Source: Halopolyspora algeriensis | GTDB lineage: Bacteria > Actinomycetota > Actinomycetes > Mycobacteriales > Pseudonocardiaceae | Reading direction: 5' to 3' | Assembly: GCF_003337235.1 (NCBI RefSeq) | Contig: NZ_QPJC01000003.1 | Coordinates: 161,724-225,723 of the forward strand | Length of the DNA: 64,000 nt | In this document: positions 17,034 through 25,769 of the stretch, in pieces | Layout: each line of letters begins with the position of its first letter | How positions within the stretch are numbered: the stretch's first letter is position 1 | Notes under the pieces: model-generated | Seen by the model: only the letters and a program-made list of their open reading frames with translations | Database searches by the model: none | What the model was told of the DNA's origin: nothing | Made by a program: the position numbers and the translations under genes

Positions 17034-18449
17034 GTGTCGTCGGCCCGCACTCTGCTCCGCGTCAAACCCGCTGAGCAGCTCACCGAAGAGAGCTCGCACA
17101 CTCCACTGCGCCGGACTCTGGGGCTGGTCCCTCTGGTGGCGCTGTCGGTCGGCGCGACACTGGGTACCGGCATCTTCGTGGTCCTGGCCGACGCCGCCCC
17201 TTCGGCGGGTCCGGCCGTGGTCGTCTCCTTCGTGCTGGCCGGGCTGGCGGCGCTGTGCTCGGCGCTGTCCTACGCCGAACTCGCGGGCAGCGTGCCCATG
17301 TCGGGATCGGCCTACTCCTACACCTACGCCACGATGGGTGAGCTCGTCGCCTGGGTCTGCGGGTGGTGTCTGCTGCTGGAGTACGGCGTGTCGGTCGCGG
17401 CGGTCGCGGTCGGCTGGGGCGGCTACCTCAACGAGTTCCTGCAGGGCACCATCGGCATGACCATCCCGGAGGCGCTGTCGGCACCGCCGGGCGAGGGCGG
17501 GCTGGTCAATATCCCGGCCGCGGTCGTCGTGCTGCTGGCCACCGGTGTGCTGCTGTTGGGAGTGCGGGAAAGCGCGCGGGCAACGACGGTCGTGACCCTG
17601 CTCAAGATCGGCATCCTGGTGTTCTTCGTGGCCGTGGCGGTCACCGGGTTCCGCTCGGTCAACATGAGCCCGTTCGCCCCCATGGGTTTCGCGGGCATCT
17701 CCGCAGGGGCCTCGGCGGTGTTCTTCTCGTTCATCGGGTTCGACGCCGCCTCCACGGCGGGCGAGGAGGCTCGCGACCCCAAACGCGACCTGCCCCGGGC
17801 GATCATGCTGTCGCTGAGCATCGTCACCGCTCTCTACGTACTCGTGGCGCTGGCCGCCGTCGGCGCGGTCGGCGCCGGGGCATTGGGCGGTTCGGACGCC
17901 TCGCTGGCGATGGTGCTGCAGACGGTCACCCGGCAGGGCTGGCCCTCGGTCGTACTCGCCTTCGGCGCGGTGCTGGCCATCGCCTCGGTCGTGCTCACCG
18001 TGCTCTACGGGCAGACGCGGATCCTGGTGTCGATGTCGCGCGACGGGCTCATGCCGCAGATGTTCTCCCGGGTGAATCGTCGGGCCGTGCCCGCGCGCAA
18101 CACGGCGCTCGTCGGTGTCCTCGTGGCCGTGCTCGCCTCCGTGGTGCCGCTGAGCCGGCTCGCGGAAGCGACGAGCATCGGCACGCTGGTCGCATTCGGC
18201 CTGGTCAACATCGGAGTGCTCATCCTGCGCCGCAACCGTCCCGATCTGAACCGCAGCTTCCGCACACCGCTGATGCCCTGGACGCCACTGCTGGGAGTGG
18301 CGCTGTGCGGCTACCTCATCACCGGCCTCGACGCCGTCACCTGGTTGGCTTTCGCGCTCTGGTCGGCGGCCGGTCTGGCGGTGTACTTCCTCTACGGGAT
18401 GCGCCGGTCGAAGCTCGCTCGGCAGGATGCCGAGCAGGTGCGAGGCTGA
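17034..18449 (+). CDS. APC-family amino-acid permease (cationic amino-acid transporter type)
   Basis: 471 residues with about 12 helices. The first helix carries the unwound Gly motif [10 protein letters not shown] that binds the substrate amine; [19 protein letters not shown] is the family signature of helix 2-3; [20 protein letters not shown] is the helix 6 and following loop typical of CAT-type transporters. Start GTG 17034 lies 150 bp from the divergent nucS start. The NUDIX gene follows after 46 bp on the same strand. Substrate specificity cannot be told. Confidence 0.9.
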   Translation: MSSARTLLRVKPAEQLTEESSHTPLRRTLGLVPLVALSVGATLGTGIFVVLADAAPSAGPAVVVSFVLAGLAALCSALSYAELAGSVPMSGSAYSYTYATMGELVAWVCGWCLLLEYGVSVAAVAVGWGGYLNEFLQGTIGMTIPEALSAPPGEGGLVNIPAAVVVLLATGVLLLGVRESARATTVVTLLKIGILVFFVAVAVTGFRSVNMSPFAPMGFAGISAGASAVFFSFIGFDAASTAGEEARDPKRDLPRAIMLSLSIVTALYVLVALAAVGAVGAGALGGSDASLAMVLQTVTRQGWPSVVLAFGAVLAIASVVLTVLYGQTRILVSMSRDGLMPQMFSRVNRRAVPARNTALVGVLVAVLASVVPLSRLAEATSIGTLVAFGLVNIGVLILRRNRPDLNRSFRTPLMPWTPLLGVALCGYLITGLDAVTWLAFALWSAAGLAVYFLYGMRRSKLARQDAEQVRG

Positions 18450-18495
18450 GCGGGAAAGCGCGGATGTGCGGCAGACGGAGGAGAGTGTCCACCCC

Positions 18496-19029
18496 ATGAG
18501 ACGAGAAACCAGCCGCGAGGTGTACGCGAATCCCTGGATGACCGTGCGGGAGGACGCCGTCCGCCGCGTGGACGGCTCCGCGGGAATCTACGGCGTGGTG
18601 GACAAGCCGGACTACGCACTGGTGATCCCGTCCGATGGCGAACGACTGCACCTGGTCGAGCAGTACCGGTACCCACTGGGGCTGCGACGCTGGGAGTTCC
18701 CCCAGGGCACGGCGCCCGGGCTCGCCGAGTCCGACCCGGCCGAGCTGGCGGCCCGCGAGCTGCGGGAGGAAACCGGGCTGCACGCCGCCGAACTGACCGA
18801 TCTCGGTGTGATCGACGTGGCACCGGGGCTGTCCAGCCAGCGTGGCCGCGCGTTCCTGGCCACCGGCCTGACCGCCGGGGACCACGCGCGCGAGCACGAA
18901 GAGCAGGACATGCGCTCGGCCTGGTTCTCGCGCGCCGAGTTCGAGCGCATGATCGTCGAGGGTGAGATCACCGACGCTCAATCACTGGCCGCCTACACCC
19001 GGCTGCTGCTGCACGAGCGCGCGGAATGA
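18496..19029 (+). CDS. NUDIX hydrolase (ADP-ribose pyrophosphatase-like)
   Basis: 177-residue pyrophosphohydrolase. The Nudix box is present as a G-x5-E-x7-REELEEETG type run around residues 75-97 (AARELREETGLHAAEL). The segment YANPWMTVREDAVRR followed by LVEQYRYPLGLRRWEFPQG is typical of ADP-ribose or nucleoside-diphosphate-sugar hydrolases. The ATG at 18496 follows a GGAGGAG ribosome site; a longer start at 18427 would overlap the permease end. It lies 46 bp downstream of the permease gene, possibly in one transcript. Confidence 0.88.
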   Translation: MRRETSREVYANPWMTVREDAVRRVDGSAGIYGVVDKPDYALVIPSDGERLHLVEQYRYPLGLRRWEFPQGTAPGLAESDPAELAARELREETGLHAAELTDLGVIDVAPGLSSQRGRAFLATGLTAGDHAREHEEQDMRSAWFSRAEFERMIVEGEITDAQSLAAYTRLLLHERAE

Positions 19030-19146
19030 ACGCAAGCACCCGGACGTTCCCGTCACCGCAATGACCTGCTCATCCGATCCGTTCGCCCGGTCGATCGCCG
19101 ATCATCGGTGACACCGAGCTCGGTACCGCACGTCCGACGGCAACCT

Positions 19147-19174
19147 TTGATTCTCATCATTCGGCCGCTATGCT
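19147..19174 (+). promoter_or_regulatory. Putative promoter of metY-metX
   Basis: TTGATT (19147-19152) and TATGCT (19169-19174) with a 16-base spacer form a reasonable primary-sigma promoter. It would give a transcript with a leader of nearly 200 bases before metY. Confidence 0.4.
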
Positions 19175-19190
19175 CACAATATGGTCAGAT

Positions 19191-19229
19191 TGGTCATCCG
19201 CAGGCACGTCGACTATCGACGCGTGACCA
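19191..19229 (+). promoter_or_regulatory. Structured element in the metY leader
   Basis: A two-part stem: outer arms TGGTCA (19191-19196) and TGACCA (19224-19229), inner arms CGTCGA (19207-19212) and TCGACG (19216-19221). It starts about 17 bases after the predicted -10. It does not match SAM-I, SAM-II or SAM-IV consensus that I know. The remaining leader to 19376 shows GC-rich possible stems but no clear pattern. The gene itself has GGAG six bases before ATG. Confidence 0.35.
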
Positions 19230-19376
19230 GTTCAGCCTGTTAGCCCTCACGGAGCCCGCGACACCGCGCGCCGACCCGGACGCACGGGTCCTTCCTCGCG
19301 CGCCTGCGCTTTCGTGTCCTCGTAAGCCCGCGCGGCATGTCATCGCCGATGCCGCGCCCTTTACCCTGGAGAATTC

Positions 19377-20705
19377 ATGAGCTCTGACGCATCCGACGAC
19401 CAGCAGGCCGGTTGGTCCTTCGACACCCTGCAGATCCACGCCGGAACCCAGCCCGACCCCGAAACCGGAGCACGCGCGGTACCGATCTACCAGACCACCT
19501 CGTACGTGTTCCGCGACACCGAGCACGCGGCGAACCTGTTCAACCTCTCCGAGCTGGGCAACATCTACACCCGGATCACCAACCCCACCAGCGAGGCGTT
19601 CGAGCAGCGTGTCGCCGCACTGGAGGGTGGCGTCGCCGCGGTCGCGGTCGCTTCCGGCCAGGCCGCCACGACGATGACCGTCCTGACTCTCGCGGGTGCC
19701 GGGGACCACATCGTCGCCAGCTCCTCGCTCTACGGCGGGACCTACAACCTGCTGCGCCACAGCCTGCCCAAGATCGGTATCGACGTCACCTTCGTGGAGA
19801 ACACCGACGATCCGGAGGAGTGGCGCGCGGCGGTGCGCCCCAACACGAAGCTGTTCTTCGGAGAGGTGCTGGGCAACCCGCGCAGCAATGTGCTCGACGT
19901 GCGGACCGTCGCCGATCTCGCGCACGAGGCCGGTGTCCCGCTGGCCGTGGACAACACGGTCACCAGCCCGTATCTGATCAAGCCCATCGAGCACGGCGCG
20001 GACATCGTGCTGCACTCGGCGACCAAGTACCTCGGCGGGCACGGCAACTCCATCGGCGGTGTCGTCGTCGACGGCGGAACCTTCGACTTCGGTGCGCACG
20101 GCGAGACGTTCCCCGGTCTCGTCGAGCCGGACCCGAGCTACAACGGTCTGCAGTACTGGCCGGCGCTGGGGCCGGGAGCCTTCGCCGTCAAGCTGCGGGT
20201 GCAGGGCCTGCGCGACATGGGTCCGGCGCTCTCGCCGTTCAACGCCTTCCTGCTCATGCAGGGCCTGGAGACGCTGTCGTTGCGCATGGAGCGGCACACC
20301 CGCAACGCGCAGGAACTCGCCGAGTGGCTGAGCGAGCGTGACGAGGTGGAGAAGGTTCACTACGCCGGTCTGCCCTCCAGCCAGTGGTACGAGGCGGGCC
20401 GGAAGTACCTGCCCAAGGGCGTCGGCGCCATCGTCTCCTTCGAACTGCGCGGCGGCGCCGAAGCGGGCCGCAAGTTCGTCGAGGGCGTGTCGCTGTTCAG
20501 CCACCTGGTCAACATCGGTGACGTCCGCAGCCTGATCGCGCACCCGGCCAGCACCACCCACGGCCAGCTCACCGAGGACGAGCAGCGAGCAGCCGGTGTC
20601 AGCCCCGGCCTGGTCCGGCTGTCGGTGGGCATCGAGGCCATCGAGGACCTCAAGGCCGACCTCGAGTCGGGTTTCCGGGCCGCGAAGGCCGAGCTGGAAA
20701 GCTGA
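19377..20705 (+). CDS. metY: O-acetylhomoserine sulfhydrylase (aminocarboxypropyltransferase)
   Basis: 442-residue PLP enzyme making homocysteine from O-acetylhomoserine and sulfide. Schiff-base Lys217 lies in SATKYLGGHG, with the cofactor-stacking Tyr in SSLYGGTYNL and the IYTRITNPT substrate motif. Size and the long C-terminal domain match the Met17/MetY group rather than cystathionine gamma-synthase. It is followed three bases later by metX in one operon. Expression is probably controlled in the ~200-base leader. Confidence 0.94.
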   Translation: MSSDASDDQQAGWSFDTLQIHAGTQPDPETGARAVPIYQTTSYVFRDTEHAANLFNLSELGNIYTRITNPTSEAFEQRVAALEGGVAAVAVASGQAATTMTVLTLAGAGDHIVASSSLYGGTYNLLRHSLPKIGIDVTFVENTDDPEEWRAAVRPNTKLFFGEVLGNPRSNVLDVRTVADLAHEAGVPLAVDNTVTSPYLIKPIEHGADIVLHSATKYLGGHGNSIGGVVVDGGTFDFGAHGETFPGLVEPDPSYNGLQYWPALGPGAFAVKLRVQGLRDMGPALSPFNAFLLMQGLETLSLRMERHTRNAQELAEWLSERDEVEKVHYAGLPSSQWYEAGRKYLPKGVGAIVSFELRGGAEAGRKFVEGVSLFSHLVNIGDVRSLIAHPASTTHGQLTEDEQRAAGVSPGLVRLSVGIEAIEDLKADLESGFRAAKAELES

Positions 20706-20708
20706 CGG

Positions 20709-21845
20709 ATGAGCTCGGTGCTGTACTCCCTTCCCGCCACCGGTGCGTGGCGGGAAGGGGATCCCCCCGGGCGACGCCAGTGGATCCCGCTGTCGAGCCC
20801 CTTGCCGTTGGAAGCCGGCGGTGAACTTCCCGGCGCCCAGCTGTCTTACGAGACCTGGGGAGAGCTCAACGCGGACGCCTCCAATGCCGTTCTCGTCCTG
20901 CACGCGCTGACGGGGGACGCCCACGTGGCCGGCCCGGCCGAGCCGGGCCATCCGAACGTCGGCTGGTGGGACGATCTGGTCGGTCCCGGGCGGGCACTGG
21001 ACACCGACCGCTGGTTCGTCGTCGCGCCCAACGCACTGGGCGGGTGCCAGGGCAGTACCGGCCCGGCCGATGACCACGAGGACGGCAAGCCGTGGGGCAG
21101 CCGGTTCCCGAAGATCATGGTGCGCGACCTGGTGCGGGCCGAGACCGAACTCGCCGACGCGCTCGGCGTTCGGCGCTGGGCGGCGGTAATCGGTGGATCG
21201 CTCGGTGGCATGCGCGCTCTGGAGTGGGCGGTCGACCAGCCGGACCGGGTGGCCGCGGCGCTGGTCCTGTGCTCCGGTGCCACGGCCTCGGCCGAGCAGA
21301 TCGCCTGGTCGTCGGCGCAGTTGCATGCGATCCGGTCCGATCCGGACTGGCTGGGCGGCGACTACCACAATCTTCCCGACGGGCGGGGCCCGCACGCCGG
21401 GTTGGGGCTGGCTCGGCGGATCGCCCACATCACGTACCGGAGCCCCACCGAGCTCGAAACACGGTTCGCCGCGCAGCACCAGGAAGGCGAGCATCCGTGG
21501 CGCGGTGGCCGGTACGCTGTCGAGTCCTATCTGGACCACCATGCGCACAAGCTCACCCAGCGGTTCGACGCGGCGAGCTATGTCGTGCTCACCGAGGCGA
21601 TGTCGGCCTACGACGTCGGGCGGGGCCGGGGCGGTGTCGCCGCGGCGCTGCACCGGATCACGGCGCGGACCCTGGTCGGCGGGGTGGACACCGACCGGCT
21701 GTTCCCGCTGCACGAGCAGCGGACCCTGGCCGACGGCATTCCCGGTGACGACGGGTTGCGCGTCATCACCTCGCAGTGCGGCCACGACGGTTTCCTGATC
21801 GAGACCGACCAGGTCGGGGACATGATCCGGGAGCTGCTCGCCTGA
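20709..21845 (+). CDS. metX: Homoserine O-acetyltransferase
   Basis: 378-residue alpha/beta-hydrolase-fold transferase that acetylates homoserine, giving the substrate for MetY. Nucleophile Ser164 in IGGSLGGMRALEW; ALTGDAHVAG near residue 70; acid in GVDTDRLFP and His in CGHDGFLIE near the C-terminus. The GSTGP-containing loop (APNALGGCQGSTGP) is diagnostic for the family. It starts three bases after the metY stop. A strong hairpin begins two bases after its stop codon. Confidence 0.95.
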   Translation: MSSVLYSLPATGAWREGDPPGRRQWIPLSSPLPLEAGGELPGAQLSYETWGELNADASNAVLVLHALTGDAHVAGPAEPGHPNVGWWDDLVGPGRALDTDRWFVVAPNALGGCQGSTGPADDHEDGKPWGSRFPKIMVRDLVRAETELADALGVRRWAAVIGGSLGGMRALEWAVDQPDRVAAALVLCSGATASAEQIAWSSAQLHAIRSDPDWLGGDYHNLPDGRGPHAGLGLARRIAHITYRSPTELETRFAAQHQEGEHPWRGGRYAVESYLDHHAHKLTQRFDAASYVVLTEAMSAYDVGRGRGGVAAALHRITARTLVGGVDTDRLFPLHEQRTLADGIPGDDGLRVITSQCGHDGFLIETDQVGDMIRELLA

Positions 21846-21846
21846 A

Positions 21847-21890
21847 GGTGAACGCGTCGCTGCGGCCACGTGCACAGCGACGCGTTCACC
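21847..21890. terminator. 16-bp hairpin directly after metX
   Basis: Arms 21847-21862 (GGTGAACGCGTCGCTG) and 21875-21890 are exact reverse complements around a 12-base loop. The stem begins one base after the metX stop codon. It lies between metX and the convergent monooxygenase gene and could stop transcription both ways. Confidence 0.8.
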
Positions 21891-21991
21891 GCGGGCACCT
21901 CGGCCCGGCACTGCCTCTTCCCGACTCCACCCGTGTCGGTTTCCCCGGACGATCCACGACGTCCCCGCGCAGCGGCTTGTGATGCCACCGG

Positions 21992-23161
21992 TCAGGCGAC
22001 GGTGGCGTCGTGGCCGTGGATCCAGTCGAGGGTTTCGTCGATGGTGGCGAGGTTCCGGTCCCGCTGTTCGGCCTCGGGACCGTCGGGCAGGTGCAGCAGG
22101 TCGGAGGCGACCCGGGAACTGCGCTGGACCTGCCGGGTACGGGTCCGCCGCAGCCGTTCGTAGCGGTCCAGGGCTGCTGACGGATCCTCGGCCTCGGCCA
22201 GGCATGCGGCCAGCACCGCGGCGTCCTCGATGCTCTGGTTGGCGCCCTGGCCGTGGTGCGGCAGCATCGCGTGCACCGCATCTCCGAGCAGCACGACCCT
22301 GCCGCGATGCCAGCGGTTCGACGGGTCCTGCGTGAACAGCGCCCAACGCCGGTGAATCGATGTCGCCGTCACCATGTCCACCACCGCCGGGTGCCAGCCG
22401 TCGAAGGCCGCGGCGATCTCCTCCGGCGGTGCCGGCCGCATCCAGGCGGAGTCCGGCCAGGTCTCCGGCTCGTGCCGGACGGCCAGGAAATTGATCATCT
22501 CCCCGCTGCCGATCGGGTAGTGCAACAGGTGCCCACCGGGACCCATCCAGAACTGGATCGCGCCGGGATCGGGCAGGTTCGGCAGTTGCTCGGCCGGAAT
22601 CAGCCCCCGGAAACCGCTGGTCCCCGAGTACCTCAAGGTGTCGGTGTCGGTGATGTGCGAGCGCACCGTGGAGTGCACTCCGTCGGCGCCGACGACGACA
22701 TCGGCCGTGGCCTCGCGACCGTCGGCGAAGGTCAGGCGTACTCCGTCGGCCGTCTCGGTCAGGTCCACGATGCGGTGGTCGAGATGCACCCGTTCCGGAT
22801 CGCACGCGCCGACCAGGATCTGCTGCAGGTCCGCGCGGTGCACCCCGTAATAGGGGGCGCCGAAGCGCTTCTCGTAGCTCTCGCCCGCCTCGAAGGCCCG
22901 GATGCGGCGGGCATCGCGCCAATGCCGGTAGATCAGCTCGGTCGGCACGGCCGAGCAGGCATCGAGCCGATCACCGACACCGAGATCCCGCAGCACCCGC
23001 GTCCCGTTGGCCGACAGGGCGACCGCGGCCCCGACCTCGCGGAACTCCGATGCCTGCTCGTAGACGTCCGCGACGATGCCCCGCGATCGCAACGACAGCG
23101 CGAGCGTGAGCCCACCGATTCCGCCACCGACGATGGCCACGCGTGTTGTCCTGTCCGGCAT
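21992..23161 (-). CDS. FAD-dependent aromatic hydroxylase (salicylate/6-hydroxynicotinate type monooxygenase)
   Basis: 389-residue flavoprotein monooxygenase of the p-hydroxybenzoate hydroxylase class. The N-terminal FAD motif is VAIVGGGIGGLTLAL; the DG motif is VVVGADGVHSTVRS; the second FAD motif GRVVLLGDAVHAMLPHHGQG. ATG 23161 is preferred; GTG 23179 is in frame. It is transcribed divergently from a TetR-family gene, and both starts are flanked by identical palindromes, so it is the probable regulated target. Substrate is likely a small phenolic compound (inference). Confidence 0.9.
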   Translation of the reverse strand: MPDRTTRVAIVGGGIGGLTLALSLRSRGIVADVYEQASEFREVGAAVALSANGTRVLRDLGVGDRLDACSAVPTELIYRHWRDARRIRAFEAGESYEKRFGAPYYGVHRADLQQILVGACDPERVHLDHRIVDLTETADGVRLTFADGREATADVVVGADGVHSTVRSHITDTDTLRYSGTSGFRGLIPAEQLPNLPDPGAIQFWMGPGGHLLHYPIGSGEMINFLAVRHEPETWPDSAWMRPAPPEEIAAAFDGWHPAVVDMVTATSIHRRWALFTQDPSNRWHRGRVVLLGDAVHAMLPHHGQGANQSIEDAAVLAACLAEAEDPSAALDRYERLRRTRTRQVQRSSRVASDLLHLPDGPEAEQRDRNLATIDETLDWIHGHDATVA

Positions 23162-23191
23162 TGCGCTACCCCGTTCCACGCAGATCCAGAA

Positions 23192-23207
23192 TGTACCGAT
23201 CGGTACA
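23192..23207. promoter_or_regulatory. Palindromic operator 1 of the TetR/monooxygenase pair
   Basis: TGTACCGATCGGTACA is a perfect 16-bp palindrome 31 bases upstream of the monooxygenase ATG. On the minus strand a TACATT -10 candidate (23195-23190) overlaps it. Its 14-base core is identical to operator 2, 37 bp away. Confidence 0.75.
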
Positions 23208-23227
23208 AATGTTGCGATGGAACGTAT

Positions 23228-23245
23228 CCGTACCGATCGGTACGG
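23228..23245. promoter_or_regulatory. Palindromic operator 2 overlapping the TetR promoter
   Basis: CCGTACCGATCGGTACGG is a perfect 18-bp palindrome. It overlaps TACGGT (23241-23246), a TANNNT -10 element set six bases before GTG 23253, the spacing of a leaderless transcript. Binding here would block the regulator's own promoter. Confidence 0.75.
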
Positions 23246-23252
23246 TCAATGC

Positions 23253-23813
23253 GTGATTCGATCCAGCAACAAACGGGACGAGCTGCTGCGCCGTATCGTG
23301 GTCTACCTCGAAACACACGGAATCGCGGACCTCTCGCTCAGCCCGATGGCCACCGAGCTGGGGACCAGCAAGCGGATGCTGCTGTACTACTTCGGCAGCC
23401 GCGAAAACCTGACCCACGAAGCGATCGCCGTCAGTCGACCCCACGTCGCCGATCTCTTCGGTTCCGCCGAGGACATCGCCGCGCTGCGCGAAGCTGCCAC
23501 ACGGCTGTGGCAGGCGATCACCGTTGGCGCGCAGCAGCGGCCGATCCGGATCCTGTTCCAGCTGCTGAGTCTCGCCCCGACCCAGCCGGAGCAGTACCAC
23601 GCCCTCGCCGACGAAGCGGTGCACGCCATGGTCGACCCCCTCGCGAAGGTCTACCGGAACCTGGGAGTCGCCGAGCTCGACGCGCAGGCCAAGGCCACCC
23701 TGCTGATATCCGGCCTCCGCGGACTGTGTCAGGACCGGATGATCACCGGCGACATCGAACGCACCGACACCGCAGCACACCTGCTGATCCGCACTGCCAC
23801 CACCCTGCCCTGA
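23253..23813 (+). CDS. TetR-family transcriptional regulator
   Basis: About 186 residues from GTG 23253. N-terminal helix-turn-helix: LLRRIVVYLETHGIADLSLS then ELGTSKRMLLYYFGSRENL, with the LYYYF-type recognition segment of TetR proteins. The rest is an all-helical ligand domain. I chose GTG 23253 over ATG 23217 because the latter would put operator 2 inside the gene, whereas GTG 23253 has a -10 at leaderless distance. It should repress itself and the divergent monooxygenase until an aromatic ligand binds (inference from context). Confidence 0.85.
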   Translation: MIRSSNKRDELLRRIVVYLETHGIADLSLSPMATELGTSKRMLLYYFGSRENLTHEAIAVSRPHVADLFGSAEDIAALREAATRLWQAITVGAQQRPIRILFQLLSLAPTQPEQYHALADEAVHAMVDPLAKVYRNLGVAELDAQAKATLLISGLRGLCQDRMITGDIERTDTAAHLLIRTATTLP

Positions 23814-23947
23814 CCGATACGGCACTCAAGAACCGAGGCCGAAGACAGCCAGGGCACTTCCCGCACTCTCGCTCGGCCGAGGCACCGGCACCATGTAAAC
23901 GACCGCGCGGGCCGAGCTGCTATCCGCCCCTGCACCAAGACAGGCGG

Positions 23948-24274
23948 TCAGAAGTCCGTGCGGGAACCGCCCGACACGGATGCCACTGCCAGTCGAGCTG
24001 CCAGCTGCTCCAGTTCCTGCACCGGCGCCGTCGTGAGAAGCCGGCTCTCGTTACCGAACCAGTGCGCCCAGACCTCGGCCACCAGCTCGGTCGTGATTGT
24101 GTGATTCTCCCCCGTCAATCGCGCGAAGTGGGTGGCTTCGGGCGTGTATTCGTCGGCCGGTGCACCGACATCGAGCAGCCCTTCCGGATCGTGCTCATTG
24201 AGAACCCGGAGTACAGCACGCAGCTGGTGATCACCCTCGGTGTGTGAAGGTCCGTCTCTCTCCGCTCCGCCCAT
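23948..24274 (-). CDS. Hypothetical small acidic protein
   Basis: 108 residues from ATG 24274 (ATG 24286 also in frame). Not recognised. It reads LRAVLRVLNEHDPEGLLDVG then APADEYTPEA, followed by helical stretches (TTELVAEVWAHWFG). The D-P-x-G-L-x-x-x-G-A-P-x-D-E-Y motif recalls small proteins of the DUF1871 kind, which pair with nothing known; I do not assign a family. Codon use looks coding. It converges on the TetR gene. Confidence 0.55.
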   Translation of the reverse strand: MGGAERDGPSHTEGDHQLRAVLRVLNEHDPEGLLDVGAPADEYTPEATHFARLTGENHTITTELVAEVWAHWFGNESRLLTTAPVQELEQLAARLAVASVSGGSRTDF

Positions 24275-24617
24275 GTACCTCAACATAGTGGTCTGCCGGC
24301 TGAGCCGGCCGCACTTGCGCCCGAGCATCAGGTGGTAATGCGCCGTGCAACTTGGCCGCCCTCGAGAGTGACAAGCAAGATCACAACGGCGCTTCGGAGT
24401 ACAGCCGAATGCGGCAGGAGCTCGATTCACGTTCGTTTGTTCAAAAGTCATCCGATCAGCCCGAAACACACCGAATCGGCTCCTTCCTCATGAGGCAATC
24501 TGCGCATATGTTTACCCGCGCGTATCACCCCGCTACGGGACCGCACGCCACACATCGCATTCGTGACCACTGAGGTCGCGGTTCGCCCCGAGTGCATGGA
24601 TCACCAGAGGAGCGAGT
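24275..24617. other. Intergenic region without recognised gene
   Basis: About 340 bp between a minus-strand hypothetical gene and a plus-strand nitroreductase-like gene, so it must contain two divergent promoters. It is less GC-rich than its surroundings (AT-rich runs near 24350-24540). I see no inverted repeat or RNA gene. The last bases hold GGAGCGAGT, the ribosome site of the next gene. Confidence 0.4.
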
Positions 24618-25094
24618 ATGGAGATCCTGAACCGCCCGGAGCTGCCCACGGGTTTCCGCCGTCTGCTGTTCCGGCTGCCCGTCCACCTGTACCGGTGGCG
24701 GCTCGGTTGGCTCCTGGGCCGCCGGTTCCTGCTGGTGAACCACATCGGCCGGGTCTCCGGGCAGCCACGCCAGGTCGTGCTCGAAATCGTCGAGCACGAC
24801 CCCGCCACGGGCAGCTGCACGGTCGCCTCCGGCTTCGGAGCGGGAGCCGACTGGTACAAGAACGTTCGCACCACCCCCGAGGTCACCATCCGGGTCGGCC
24901 GGCACGAGCTGCCGGTGACCGCCACCCCACTGCCCGCCGCCGACGGTGAGCAGGTGATGGTCCGCTACGCCCTTCGCCATCCGGGCACCGCGAAGAGGCT
25001 CGCCCGATTCATGGGTTTCGCCGTCAACGGCAGCGAGGCGGACTTTCGGGCAGTGGGAGCTCGGATTCCCTTCGTCCGCTTCGCCCCGCGCTGA
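24618..25094 (+). CDS. F420-dependent nitroreductase-family (DDN-like) oxidoreductase
   Basis: 158-residue split-barrel protein of the deazaflavin (F420)-dependent nitroreductase group. Family signs are FLLVNHIGRVSGQPRQVVLE, VASGFGAGADWYKNVRTTPE (deazaflavin-binding Gly/Trp-Tyr-Lys region) and ALRHPG. Members reduce quinones, nitro compounds or unsaturated ketones with F420H2. An F420-dependent luciferase-like gene lies 2 kb away, so the host probably has the cofactor. Monocistronic; ribosome site GGAG upstream. Confidence 0.85.
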   Translation: MEILNRPELPTGFRRLLFRLPVHLYRWRLGWLLGRRFLLVNHIGRVSGQPRQVVLEIVEHDPATGSCTVASGFGAGADWYKNVRTTPEVTIRVGRHELPVTATPLPAADGEQVMVRYALRHPGTAKRLARFMGFAVNGSEADFRAVGARIPFVRFAPR

Positions 25095-25236
25095 TTCCCC
25101 GGCGACCGCTCCCCTCCCCGAGAGGCGGTGATGCGCTGCTTCGTCGCGCCCGGCGTGTCGGTGACGTGCTCCGTCCTCCACTGAGGAGGGTGGGCGGTGT
25201 CCACGCACCCGAACAGCCCGACCGAGAAGGAACACC

Positions 25237-25602
25237 ATGGATTCCATCGAGGACCTGAGCGCCCTGGAAGAGCGTGGCTGGCGAGCACTGTCGACCAGCG
25301 GCGAGGCAGCCACGGACTTCTACCGGCACGTACTGGACCGCGAGCCCGTCATGCTGTTTCCCGGCGGCATGGTCCTGACCGATCGCGATGCGATCCTGGA
25401 ATCCATGGGCGGCCAACCGTGGACGACGTTCCGGTTCGACGGTCTCCGCGTCTCGCGTCCCACGGACGACACGGGACTCGTCACCTACGGCGCCGTCGCC
25501 CACCGGGAAGGATCACCGGAGTACTCCGCCCTGGTCAGCAGCATGTACGTGCGGCGCCACGACGGGTGGAAACTCGCTTTCCACCAGCACACGCCCCGCT
25601 GA
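25237..25602 (+). CDS. SnoaL/DUF4440-like (NTF2-fold) protein
   Basis: 121-residue cone-shaped alpha+beta protein: a helix pair ending in ATDFYRHVLDREPVMLFPGG, then antiparallel strands (LVTYGAVAHRE, SALVSSMYVRRHDGWKLAFHQHTPR). The closing W-K-L-x-F-H-Q-H-T is typical of DUF4440/SnoaL-like domains, which may be small enzymes or ligand binders. No catalytic set can be named. Start ATG 25237 follows GAAGGA. Confidence 0.8.
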   Translation: MDSIEDLSALEERGWRALSTSGEAATDFYRHVLDREPVMLFPGGMVLTDRDAILESMGGQPWTTFRFDGLRVSRPTDDTGLVTYGAVAHREGSPEYSALVSSMYVRRHDGWKLAFHQHTPR

Positions 25603-25769
25603 CAGCGCTCGGCGCACATCGGCGCTCGCCGGGTATTTTTCGAGCGCCGCGGCGTGCGGGCTGGCGGCCTGCACGTACCGGTCCTGCAGCTCGGACAGGT
25701 TCGCGAGTGCAACCGCACCACCGCGAAGCACCAGGACTTCGTCTTCCGAACAGCCTTGCGGTGTGCCGG

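Noticed and set aside
16743-18497. Minus-strand frame across the amino-acid permease gene
   Set aside because: Shadow frame with His/Arg/Asp-rich composition and no motif; the plus strand encodes a complete APC transporter.
19191-19229. SAM-IV or SAM-I riboswitch before metY
   Set aside because: The stem is present but the conserved loop and pseudoknot sequences of known SAM riboswitches are not; kept only as an unclassified structured leader.
19194-22922. Very long open frame (over 1,200 codons) on the minus strand
   Set aside because: It runs antisense to metY, metX and part of the monooxygenase; it is Arg/Gly/His-rich without any domain and arises because high third-position GC removes stops in the antisense frame.
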